From contig JASDSY010000015.1 of assembly GCA_041441465.1 (NCBI GenBank), positions 115,781 through 179,780 of the forward strand: a DNA stretch of 64,000 bases, in the 5' to 3' direction. Made by a program: the position numbers and the translations under genes. Under the pieces are notes generated by a model. The model ran no database searches. It was not told the origin of the DNA and saw nothing but the letters and a program-made list of their open reading frames with translations. This stretch comes from JASDSY01 sp041441465. Lineage in GTDB: Bacteria; Muiribacteriota; UBA9980. This document shows positions 26,949-35,733 of this stretch, in pieces; position 1 is the first letter of the stretch, and the number at the start of each line of letters is the position of its first letter.

Positions 26949-27764
26949 ATGGAACTTTATCAATCGGTTGTAATGGGAATAATTCAGGGGCTTGGAGAGT
27001 TTTTACCGATTTCGAGCTCGGCGCATTTGATACTTGTGCCTAATCTTTTGAAATGGCCTGATTTCGGGCAGACTTTCGACGTGTCGCTGCACCTTGGCAC
27101 TTTAGTATCGGTGGCCGTTTATTTCAGGCAGGATATAATAGCCCTTTTGAAAGGGTTTATTGATTCGATTAAAACAAGGTCGCTGAACTCTTTTGAGGCG
27201 AAATTATGCTGGTATATAATTATCGCGACAATACCGGGCGCCGCGGCGGGGAAAATGTTCGAGGATGTCATCGAAGAAAATGTCCGCAATTCTCCGAATA
27301 TAATTGCAATGCTTTTGATGGTAATGGGTTTTGTACTTATAGCCGCGGATCATTACGGTCGTAAATTGCTGACAATAAAAGATATTACTTTTAAAAGCTC
27401 TTTCATAATAGGTCTCGTGCAGGCGCTGGCTTTAATACCTGGCTTTTCGAGGTCGGGCATAACCATAACAGCAGGATTATTCTCCGGCCTGAAAAATGAC
27501 GCTGCCGCAAGGTTTTCATTTTTGTTGTCAATGCCGATAATTTTCGGCGCCGCGCTTCTTAAAGGCGTTAAAATTATGAAAACCGGCATTGGCGACGTAT
27601 CGGCCTTTAATTTTTCTGTCGGAATAATAACCTCGGCAATCGTCGGCTACGCTGCGATAAGCTTTCTTTTAAGCTATGTTCAAACCAGAAGTTACAAGAT
27701 ATTTGCCGTGTACCGTTTTCTTTTCGGCGCTTTTGTAATTGCGTGGAGCTTTTTGAAAAAATAA
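26949..27764 (+). CDS. uppP: Undecaprenyl-diphosphatase UppP (BacA)
   Basis: UppP dephosphorylates undecaprenyl pyrophosphate on the inner membrane and so recycles the carrier for peptidoglycan and surface glycans; excess gives bacitracin resistance. The 271-residue protein has about eight membrane helices and both signature motifs: GLGEFLPISSSAHL near residue 14 and PGFSRSGIT near residue 161. It begins 3 nt after the KAP NTPase stop, so the two are translated from one mRNA. The Shine-Dalgarno AGGAG lies inside the end of the KAP gene. Confidence 0.96.
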   Translation: MELYQSVVMGIIQGLGEFLPISSSAHLILVPNLLKWPDFGQTFDVSLHLGTLVSVAVYFRQDIIALLKGFIDSIKTRSLNSFEAKLCWYIIIATIPGAAAGKMFEDVIEENVRNSPNIIAMLLMVMGFVLIAADHYGRKLLTIKDITFKSSFIIGLVQALALIPGFSRSGITITAGLFSGLKNDAAARFSFLLSMPIIFGAALLKGVKIMKTGIGDVSAFNFSVGIITSAIVGYAAISFLLSYVQTRSYKIFAVYRFLFGAFVIAWSFLKK

Positions 27765-27845
27765 TCAAAATTTTTTCACTGTTTGGTAAATTGTTCATTG
27801 TTTTCCATGTAAAATTTTTTATTCCATTGAAAAGGAGCGTTTTAT

Positions 27846-29093
27846 ATGCTTTTTAATTTTTACCGTTATCATTTTAAAAATTTTCTTGTCATTGTTTTTG
27901 TAGTAGCCTTATTTATTCAGCTTTTTGCCGGCCAGTCTAAAGCTGCGGTTCATTTTATCCACCAGGACGGCCTTTTTAATTTTACGCTGCTTGATAAAAA
28001 TTGGTACGAAAGTCCGCTCAGCGACAAATTTTTCTTTAATCTGGTGCCCGATGCGACTTTGTTTCTTGATAACGACAGCAATAACGTAATGCTTTCAATC
28101 GCAAGGCTGCCTGTTGATGTTTATACCGACGACCTGCAGAAAGCTTATGATATAATTTATGATAAAATAAGCAAAGATACTAATAACATAATAGTTTTAA
28201 AACAAAATTACGCTTATAACGACATAAATTTTAAAGATATAATTTATAAGGATAAAATTGACCTTTCGAACGTAAGAGTCATATTTGCCCGTGATAGTAA
28301 AAAAACACCGGCGGTAATAAATAACGTTTTCATGATATTGTTTTATTATCCTAAAAAATCGGATTTTCTTGACGCTGAAAGTGAAGTCATGTCGCTTTTA
28401 AAGACGTTTAAGACTGGCACTGAAATTGCCGAACCGGTAAACGAGAATTTTTTGGGCAAAACCGGCGACACTATCGGCGAAGCTGTTGCGGTTTATGAAT
28501 CGAAATCCGGGACTGTCACATTTTCGTCCGGCGATAAAAATTTTCCGGCAGCCGGAACGCTTTTATTTAAAATAGGCCAGAATGCCGAGACGCGCAGCGG
28601 TATGGCCGCTCTTAAATTGACCGATAATACGCTTTTATGGCTTAACAAAAATACCAGGACTGAATTTATGACTATGGCGAATATCAAGCTTGCCATGGGT
28701 GAATTAATGCTTAAAACCCAGCAGCTTAACGGCGACACTTTTTTAAGGATAGGAAATTATATCAAATGTGATATGAAATCGGCCAGGGTTTTATTTTCAT
28801 ATAACACTTCGGCCGGTTCCAGTTTTAATACTGCCGATATAACCGTTCTTGAAGGAGAATGCCTGGTTTCGGGTGACGGCGAGGCTAAGGCGTCTCTTGC
28901 TTCGCAAAAGTTAACAGCCGGCCAGAACATGCGCATAGAGATAAACGAGATGGGAAAGTTAAAACAGCCTGCTAGTGTGACGGCGGCGAATATTAATGAT
29001 ATAGCTGCTAAATCAAACGAATGGACTAAATTGATAACGACCCATAAAATTTATGATACGATTTCGCTTATGGAGAAATTAAAAAAATATTAA
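27846..29093 (+). CDS. Exported FecR-domain protein
   Basis: A 415-residue protein with an N-terminal signal segment (FLVIVFVVALFIQLFAG) and then a beta-rich domain (residues 35-170) with no recognised family. Residues about 215-345 form a FecR-type domain: GTVTFSSGDKNFPAAGTLLFK, then IGQNAETRSGMAALKLTDNT, then the TVLEGECLVSG strand that marks the family's end. FecR domains outside iron signalling occur in many exported proteins of diderm bacteria. The start has AAGGAG at good spacing. It may be cotranscribed with uppP 80 nt upstream. It converges with the surface protein at 29101, the stops being 7 nt apart with no visible terminator. Confidence 0.8.
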   Translation: MLFNFYRYHFKNFLVIVFVVALFIQLFAGQSKAAVHFIHQDGLFNFTLLDKNWYESPLSDKFFFNLVPDATLFLDNDSNNVMLSIARLPVDVYTDDLQKAYDIIYDKISKDTNNIIVLKQNYAYNDINFKDIIYKDKIDLSNVRVIFARDSKKTPAVINNVFMILFYYPKKSDFLDAESEVMSLLKTFKTGTEIAEPVNENFLGKTGDTIGEAVAVYESKSGTVTFSSGDKNFPAAGTLLFKIGQNAETRSGMAALKLTDNTLLWLNKNTRTEFMTMANIKLAMGELMLKTQQLNGDTFLRIGNYIKCDMKSARVLFSYNTSAGSSFNTADITVLEGECLVSGDGEAKASLASQKLTAGQNMRIEINEMGKLKQPASVTAANINDIAAKSNEWTKLITTHKIYDTISLMEKLKKY

Positions 29094-29100
29094 AACTTAA

Positions 29101-32100
29101 TTACTGTACCATAAAAATTTGCGAATAATCGCCGCTCAAATCTTTGATTATTATGTAATCACCTGATTTAGCGGCGATTATTCTTTGTGATAAATCAGTG
29201 CTGTCGCCTATTTGAAAGTAGCTCATTGACGTGTCGGATTTATATTTATTGCTGCCGATGGCGGTTTCAAGCAGACTGAATGATAATTTTTCATGGCTTG
29301 CCGGCGACGTGATTTCAATTGCCAGGCTTTTTAATGCATCCGGAGCGCCGCCCATGCCTTTTACACTTATAAAAAGTTTTTGCTTTCTAGGCAGGTTTGA
29401 TATTTTACTTACCGCTGAATAATCAGAAGAGCTATATAATTCTATAGTTCGGATTTTCAAGTTTTTTTCAGGCTGCGTTGAGGCTATGGTAAGGTTTTTA
29501 AACGATGCCCTGACCGCCGAGTAATTTAAATTTCCCGAGTATTTATCAGTTACGGAGTTTCTTAAATCGGAGAATGAAGAATAATCAGTAATATTAGAAG
29601 TTAAGAATATTGATTTTTCGGTCGAATTAATGAAGTATGGCTGATTTAAAGTAACTTCATTGGTAATGAAGCATGAGTATCTGCTTTTGTCTTTTTCGCC
29701 CAGCAGCAGATTATCGCTGGAATTGACCGTAATTCCGCTTAAAGTATGGCTTATGGTGTCGATGCTCGTGCCGGCGGCCGCTCCGAAACGCGTCTGCGGC
29801 TGGTCGCCTTTAAACTTATATATCGCGGGATTTCCCTGGTCTATAACCCATAAATTCGAGTAAGAATCAGATGATAACGCTGCCGGGTTATTTAAATATC
29901 CGACGCCGTGAGAGCTTACTATTCGCATATATTTCTGATTTACGTCTTTCGAAGTTGTTATCGATATATTGCCTGCGCTGTCTTTGTACCATACATAAAT
30001 AGTCCGTGGATCGTCGCAGGTGTCAAGCGTAAAATTAACTTCGGCCGTGAATAATTTAACCGGATTGCTTAGATTATGCCATTTGTCAGGCGTGCCGTCG
30101 AGCGCTGAATCGGCAGGGGAATCTGCCGAAACCGGCGGCTTGTATCCGGATGAGCAGCTTATGTAATATCCGGAAATTCCATAGTCGTCACATGCCGCAA
30201 GGGACAGTACGATATTTTTTTCATGAGCGGTTTTGGAGCCGTGATTTATATCAAGCCCGCGGTCTTTTACCGGCGTTATTTTACGTATGCGGTTATTTTT
30301 CGAATCGGCTGCGTAAATCGTACCGTTATTTGCGACCGCGATTCCTGCTGGAGAGTTGAACTTCGCGCTCTGGCCGGGGCCGTCCGCATGGCCTGCGGTA
30401 AGTGTTTTGTCGCCGGCAATCGTGCCGGAAGCGCCGTCGGTTGAAATTCTACGTATTAAATTATTTTTGCTGTCCGATATGAAAATGTTGCCGTATTTAT
30501 CCGCAGCGATTCCGCACGGCGCGTTAAATTTTGCGTTAATTCCGTTGCCGTCTGCATATCCGGAATCAATCGCGCCGGCATAGGTAGACAGCTCGCCGGC
30601 GCTCGATATTTTTCTTATAAGGTTAGCGCCCGAGTCACAGACGAAGATGTCATTAGCGGCAGTTACCGCGATTCCCGCAGGGAGGTTGAAAACGCTTCCT
30701 GTTACGCTTGAAACCATGTAATAGCCGCCTGGATCCTTATATATTTTTTTTACTTTTTTGTTTTTGCTGTCGGTAAGATAAAAAGTGCCGTCATTTGCCT
30801 GTTGAATAAAATAAGGATTGAAGTAAGCAGCGCCGGCGGCGGTGCCGTCGGAGTCGCCGGCAGAGGCGCTTCCTGAAAAGTTTGACGTATAGGTTGTCAT
30901 ACTGCTTATTTGCCTTATTAAATTATTATTGAAGTCGCATATAAAGATGTTTTGCGAAGCGTCGGCTATAATGCCGCAAGGCTTGTCAAATGTGCTGGAC
31001 GGCGCGTATCCGTTATTTTTGCCGCCTGATGTTAAAGCGCTGCCGGCGATAGTTTCAACCATGCCGTCGGATCTTAATTTTTTTATTGTATTTTTTGCGG
31101 TAGTAAAATATATGTCGCCGCTCTTAGTGACGCATATACCGGCTGGTCCCGAAATGGGAGCCGCAAGCGCCGAAACAACCGAATTATTTTCCGATGCGAG
31201 GCCGTTTCCGGCGATCGTTACGACCTCGACTTCGCCGGTGCCTGGATCGGGCGGCGCGCTGTCTAAAATAATCTCGGCGTTGGCCCTGTCGGAAATATTG
31301 CCTGCGCCGTCCCGGTACCATACGTTTATTTTCTTTTTACCGTTGGTTTGGGCGAATTTATAAGGGAAATTTTTGGAAAAATTACGAATTACAGGACATT
31401 TAGTCCAATTAGCGTCAGAAAGGGCCGGTGCTGTTTCCCGCGTCTCCGATATAAAAAATCCAGTGATTCCTCCGCCGTCGTTTGCCGTAAGATTTATTGT
31501 CATTTCGTTATTATTGGTGAATTGCTTTCCGTAGTTTATTTTTACGCTTCCGACCGGGCTTGAGAAATCAAGTTCGACTGTATCGCTTACTACGTTCGAT
31601 ATATTTCCGGCCGCATCTTTGAAATAGGCATATACCGTAACTATTCCCTCCGGACCGGTGATTGCATAAGGAATTGAATTATTTATGTAGTTTGCGACCG
31701 GCGGAAAGTTTTTCCATTTTAAGTCGTTTAAATCGGGAAGCGATGAAGATTCGGATATATAATAACCGCAAACTCCCCCTGAATAGCCGGTTGCGTTATT
31801 CGGATCGAGCGCGTTGACTTTTAAATTGACATTTCTGCTTATCGTATATGGATAATCGTCATTTATAATGATTTTTCCGCTTACTTCGTAAGGCGCGGTT
31901 CTGTCGAGAACTATATTTGTTTCGCTGCGCGGGGATACATTTCCCGCAGCGTCCTTATACCAGGCGTAAATAATCTTTAAGCCGTCGGCGGCGTTGATGC
32001 CCAGCGAGTAGGTTTCGTTTTTATCGAAATTCTTAAGATTCCCGCTTGTTGTTTTCCATAAATATGCTGCCGGTGCGGGATTTTCAGAGTAAAAATAATA

Positions 32101-33813
32101 TTTTATGGGGCTCAATGAATCTTTAGCGTGTAAATTTAACGTCAAACTTACATCTTTAGCCCATGTAGCGCCGCTGTTTGCGTTAATTTTATATTCGTAA
32201 GGCGCCGTGGTGTCAAGAATTATCGAATCGCTGTAGGGGCCCGCTGTAAGTCCGGCCTGATCTTTTATCCAGACATATATAGTTTTATTTTCGTTAACGG
32301 CAGTTTTAAAGGTATAGTTTAAAGCTATATCGAAGCTGCTGGAGTTTAATGGAATCGCTATCCAGGTATTTGCCGTGCTGGAATTACTTAAGGAATTCGT
32401 TTCTGAAACGGCGTAGTGCGTGACATACGAATAATTGTCGTGCGCATTCAACCGAAATGATATAGTTTGAGTGTTAACGTAACTGCCGTCTCCTGATTCG
32501 ATTGCAATACTTCCGGAAGGCGGGGAATGGTCAAGTATTATCTTGCGTGAAACCGGGCCTGTGGTGTTGCCGTTTCTATCTTTGAACCAGGCATATATTG
32601 TGTGCGCGCCTTCGGAATTGCCGATATTGACATTTAATATGGTCGAAAAATTTTCGGTTTCGGCTACGGTTGCCCAGCTTCCGGGAAAGCTGTTATCGAC
32701 GTTTATTGCGTAGCCGGTTACGCCGAAAAAATCGGTGGCCGAAATTGATGCGATAATCTGCGGACTTGACGTGACGTCGGGTGCGTTTATAGATGCGCTG
32801 GCAGGCGGTGTCTGGTCCTTGGCAAACGAAAAACTTGTGAACGCATGTCCGACTCCTTGAAAATAATCGAGCCTTATTTTATGTGAACCCGAGTTCATAT
32901 AGCGCTTTACCTGCTTTATGCCCGTTGACCAATCGGTGGAATCTATGAAAGTTTCGTCCAGGTAAAGGCTTATTTTATCATCGCCCTGCAGGCTGAAATA
33001 ATAATTTGCTGACTCGAATGCCGGATTGCTCTGATATCTGATCGAAAAATCATTATAAGCGCCGCGGTTTTGATAAAACCCGTCCGGGTCTTTCCAGGTG
33101 CCGATTCGTTTGCCTGCGATAACCGGGCTGTTCGAGTCCCAATTGCTGTAAGAAAAGCTCAGGCCGGGAAGATTTTCGACTGCGTCGGGAGTCCCTGTAA
33201 AATTATTGAATTTATTGTAATATTTGACGTTGAAACTGCTTGCCGGCCAGTCTTCGAGATAATAAATTTTGACTTTTATCCGCTGGAACGCGTCATCGTA
33301 AGTTGAGTAATTATGCAAGCCGAACATGTCGCTGTTATAAATTAATAAATTATTGTCACGCGCCTGATAAGATGTAAATGTGAGTTTCCATGTGCCGGCC
33401 ATTTGGTGCCCATTCACTGTATAAATTGTCTTTGTATATTCGTGTTCTCCGCTCGACGGCCAGTCGCCGGACCATATATTAAATGTATTGCCGCCGGGAA
33501 GCGTCAGCCGGAGAATAATATCTTGATTTTCATTGCTAACGCTCCAGCCCGCGATCAAATTGGCCGTAACTTCGATTTTATCGATAATGCCTGAAGTCGG
33601 AACCGAAAAAATATTTTTAACGTATGATGTCGGCTCCGAGGTGTTATAAATTAAACCTTCATCCCAGCTGCCGACTTTATATGAATACGTGGCATCCAGC
33701 GCGAAAAGCTGCGAAGGTATTGATATGAAAATAAACAACGCTAAAATACAGCTGCCGGCTTTGATTTTTTTTAGAAAATAAAGTATTAAGTTTTGTGCCT
33801 TATTATTCTTCAT
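29101..33813 (-). CDS. Giant exported P-domain/PA14/Ig-like/NHL surface protein
   Basis: A 1570-residue secreted protein with a signal peptide (CILALFIFISIPSQLFA). Residues 45-190 resemble a proprotein-convertase P domain (VEVTANLIAGW-like strands, AGTWKLTFTSYQA). Residues 190-335 are a PA14 domain (YFSLQGDDKISLYLDETF). Residues 335-860 hold a series of Ig-like repeats joined by five I-x-LD-x-x-x-P linkers and repeating IYAWYKDAAGN. Residues 870-1180 form an NHL propeller (repeats of GIAADKYGNIFISDSKNNLIRRIS). Another Ig-like repeat and a beta-rich C-terminus follow. PA14 domains often bind glycans, so adhesion or polysaccharide binding is plausible. The start has AAGGAA upstream. It lies downstream of the split giant pilin on the same strand. 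Confidence 0.85.
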   Translation of the reverse strand: MKNNKAQNLILYFLKKIKAGSCILALFIFISIPSQLFALDATYSYKVGSWDEGLIYNTSEPTSYVKNIFSVPTSGIIDKIEVTANLIAGWSVSNENQDIILRLTLPGGNTFNIWSGDWPSSGEHEYTKTIYTVNGHQMAGTWKLTFTSYQARDNNLLIYNSDMFGLHNYSTYDDAFQRIKVKIYYLEDWPASSFNVKYYNKFNNFTGTPDAVENLPGLSFSYSNWDSNSPVIAGKRIGTWKDPDGFYQNRGAYNDFSIRYQSNPAFESANYYFSLQGDDKISLYLDETFIDSTDWSTGIKQVKRYMNSGSHKIRLDYFQGVGHAFTSFSFAKDQTPPASASINAPDVTSSPQIIASISATDFFGVTGYAINVDNSFPGSWATVAETENFSTILNVNIGNSEGAHTIYAWFKDRNGNTTGPVSRKIILDHSPPSGSIAIESGDGSYVNTQTISFRLNAHDNYSYVTHYAVSETNSLSNSSTANTWIAIPLNSSSFDIALNYTFKTAVNENKTIYVWIKDQAGLTAGPYSDSIILDTTAPYEYKINANSGATWAKDVSLTLNLHAKDSLSPIKYYFYSENPAPAAYLWKTTSGNLKNFDKNETYSLGINAADGLKIIYAWYKDAAGNVSPRSETNIVLDRTAPYEVSGKIIINDDYPYTISRNVNLKVNALDPNNATGYSGGVCGYYISESSSLPDLNDLKWKNFPPVANYINNSIPYAITGPEGIVTVYAYFKDAAGNISNVVSDTVELDFSSPVGSVKINYGKQFTNNNEMTINLTANDGGGITGFFISETRETAPALSDANWTKCPVIRNFSKNFPYKFAQTNGKKKINVWYRDGAGNISDRANAEIILDSAPPDPGTGEVEVVTIAGNGLASENNSVVSALAAPISGPAGICVTKSGDIYFTTAKNTIKKLRSDGMVETIAGSALTSGGKNNGYAPSSTFDKPCGIIADASQNIFICDFNNNLIRQISSMTTYTSNFSGSASAGDSDGTAAGAAYFNPYFIQQANDGTFYLTDSKNKKVKKIYKDPGGYYMVSSVTGSVFNLPAGIAVTAANDIFVCDSGANLIRKISSAGELSTYAGAIDSGYADGNGINAKFNAPCGIAADKYGNIFISDSKNNLIRRISTDGASGTIAGDKTLTAGHADGPGQSAKFNSPAGIAVANNGTIYAADSKNNRIRKITPVKDRGLDINHGSKTAHEKNIVLSLAACDDYGISGYYISCSSGYKPPVSADSPADSALDGTPDKWHNLSNPVKLFTAEVNFTLDTCDDPRTIYVWYKDSAGNISITTSKDVNQKYMRIVSSHGVGYLNNPAALSSDSYSNLWVIDQGNPAIYKFKGDQPQTRFGAAAGTSIDTISHTLSGITVNSSDNLLLGEKDKSRYSCFITNEVTLNQPYFINSTEKSIFLTSNITDYSSFSDLRNSVTDKYSGNLNYSAVRASFKNLTIASTQPEKNLKIRTIELYSSSDYSAVSKISNLPRKQKLFISVKGMGGAPDALKSLAIEITSPASHEKLSFSLLETAIGSNKYKSDTSMSYFQIGDSTDLSQRIIAAKSGDYIIIKDLSGDYSQIFMVQ

Positions 33814-33958
33814 AAAGTGATTCCTTTGTTTAAAAATCGCTTGTCACACGATCAAAAGACGTTATTCAGGATTTTCTGGAATGCCTTGTAATTTTTATGT
33901 TTTACTTTGAAGTATCAAATGTCTTTAATATTAAAATTCTTATTCGAATTAATTTCTG

Positions 33959-35644
33959 CTATTTATAATCGTCCGAATAAACCGCGCCGTTTTTCAATGA
34001 GCCGTTTCCGATCTTTGAAGCGTTTTGTGAGCTGTCAACCGGGTCTGTTCCCTGCGGTTCGTTGAATTTATAATATCCTATAAGGCCGTTTTCGGTTCCT
34101 GTTAAAGTTGAATTCATGCTTTGTTTGATTTGATTTTCGGCGAGCGCGAAATTCCATACTTTAAACTCGTCTATAAGGCCGTCGAAGTAAAACCAGTCGC
34201 GGTTTGACGGGTCCCAGCAGGTAGCGGTATATCCCGTTCCCAGGTGAAGGCGGTCCATATCGAGCTGCGCTATGGAGCCTGCGAGTTCTGAAACCTTTAT
34301 TCCGTCAAGATAAAGCCTGTACATTGAACCGTCATAAGTCAATGCGCAATGATGCCAGATAAAATCATTGACCGCTGAGGCGCTCCTGATTATATAAGCG
34401 CCGGCCTGCCCACGCGAATCCCAGAATTTTCCGTATAAATTGCCGTCGGTGCCGACATATAAAACCGGTACCCAGTTTGAAGGCGTGCTTGGAAAATCAC
34501 GGTTTTCTATTGAAAAAATCGTTCCGCAATTGTTTGTCTTAAACCATGTTTCTATGGTTACTTTAGACGGCAGCGAAAAATTGGGAAGCTTGACATAACT
34601 CGAGCTGCCGTCGCATTTTAAACTATATTCCGGCCCGTCAAGCCAGGTTAGGTCTATAGTGCCTTTCATATCAGGATTTTCATCATCCGTTATATTAATT
34701 CTTCTGGCGGCGTAAGAATGCATGCTTGTAACGTAAATATGTGCTTCGCCTCCGGTAAATGCTGGATAATCGAATTTTGCGCCGTTATCTGACAGGTCCG
34801 GGCTTTTGTCGGTTATGCCGTTTCCGACCCAATTAACAACGCCCGGCACGTAGTCTATTGTTATAGTTCCGCTTTTGTTATAGCCGGTTATTAAATTGCC
34901 GTCTTTATCAAGTGCGCGCACCTTTAATTTTATGTATTCTCCGCGTTTAGCTTCGATGCCGTTTAATGAGGTGATTTCAAATTTTTCCACTTCGACGGTG
35001 TCTAAAAGCGCCTTGATTTTTTGAATTCTGTTATTCATGCTGTCGGCGAGGTAAATATATTTGCAGTCGCGGCTTATAGTTATTCCGAGCGGAGTGTTGA
35101 ATTGCTCGAGTGCGGACCCTGATTTACCTATTTCTTCTATAAAACTGCCGTCTGGTTTGAATTTCATCAGCTTGTTTCTTAAACTGTCAGTTACGAATAT
35201 AATTTCCGAGGTCGGTGTTGACAAAACCTTTATTCCGGCGGGCTCTAAAAATTTACCCGGCGTATTGCCGAAGCTGCCGAATGATAATATGAAATTTCCG
35301 CTTTTATCGAATTTTTGGATGCGGCAGTTGTTTTTTTCCGTTACGTATATTTCGCAGGTGTCGTTGACCGCCGCATCGTATATGCCTTTAAATTTGCCAC
35401 TAGCGGTGCCGGTGCCGCCGATTTGCATTAAATGCCTTCCGCCCGAAGTGTATTTATTTAGAGTATTGCTGCCGCTGTCAACGATATAAATATTATCGAA
35501 CCTGTCGGAGGTGATATTGCCGGTTATGTTAAATTCGCCCGGGCCGGAACCTTTAGCCGGAATTTTTACCGCGGCGAGCTTAGCGCACGATGTGAAGACG
35601 TTGTTGTAAATGGTTTCTTTCAAAGAGGCTGCCGTGGTGTCCAT
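33959..35644 (-). CDS. NHL propeller plus LamG domains; C-terminal part of the split giant pilin
   Basis: A 561-residue frame with no signal peptide and an ATG without a ribosome site. Residues about 20-215 are NHL repeats (GKFKGIYDAAVNDTCEIYVTEKNNCRIQK). Residues about 225-320 are Ig-like. Residues about 335-555 are a LamG/concanavalin-like domain (VTIETWFKTNN, WHHCALTYDGSMYRLYLDGI, YFDGLIDEFKVWNFAL). The frame is open upstream of the ATG to 35781, immediately beside the end of the giant pilin frame, and sensible protein sequence is read there (SADSAASCEITLSGKSQS). The ATG at 35644 is therefore probably not a real start. See the frameshift finding: with one more T in the T6 run, this and the 35734-41325 frame form one protein. 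Confidence 0.75.
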   Translation of the reverse strand: MDTTAASLKETIYNNVFTSCAKLAAVKIPAKGSGPGEFNITGNITSDRFDNIYIVDSGSNTLNKYTSGGRHLMQIGGTGTASGKFKGIYDAAVNDTCEIYVTEKNNCRIQKFDKSGNFILSFGSFGNTPGKFLEPAGIKVLSTPTSEIIFVTDSLRNKLMKFKPDGSFIEEIGKSGSALEQFNTPLGITISRDCKYIYLADSMNNRIQKIKALLDTVEVEKFEITSLNGIEAKRGEYIKLKVRALDKDGNLITGYNKSGTITIDYVPGVVNWVGNGITDKSPDLSDNGAKFDYPAFTGGEAHIYVTSMHSYAARRINITDDENPDMKGTIDLTWLDGPEYSLKCDGSSSYVKLPNFSLPSKVTIETWFKTNNCGTIFSIENRDFPSTPSNWVPVLYVGTDGNLYGKFWDSRGQAGAYIIRSASAVNDFIWHHCALTYDGSMYRLYLDGIKVSELAGSIAQLDMDRLHLGTGYTATCWDPSNRDWFYFDGLIDEFKVWNFALAENQIKQSMNSTLTGTENGLIGYYKFNEPQGTDPVDSSQNASKIGNGSLKNGAVYSDDYK

Positions 35645-35733
35645 ACCGTCTATGTAAAATGGTAATTTCGCTTTTTCGAATGTATTGGAACAAATTTCAG
35701 GCCAGACTAACGACTGAGATTTTCCTGAAAGCG

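Noticed and set aside
29093..29101. Terminator between convergent FecR and surface protein genes
   Set aside because: Only 7 nt separate the stops and no GC-rich hairpin with a U-tract is visible near the junction.
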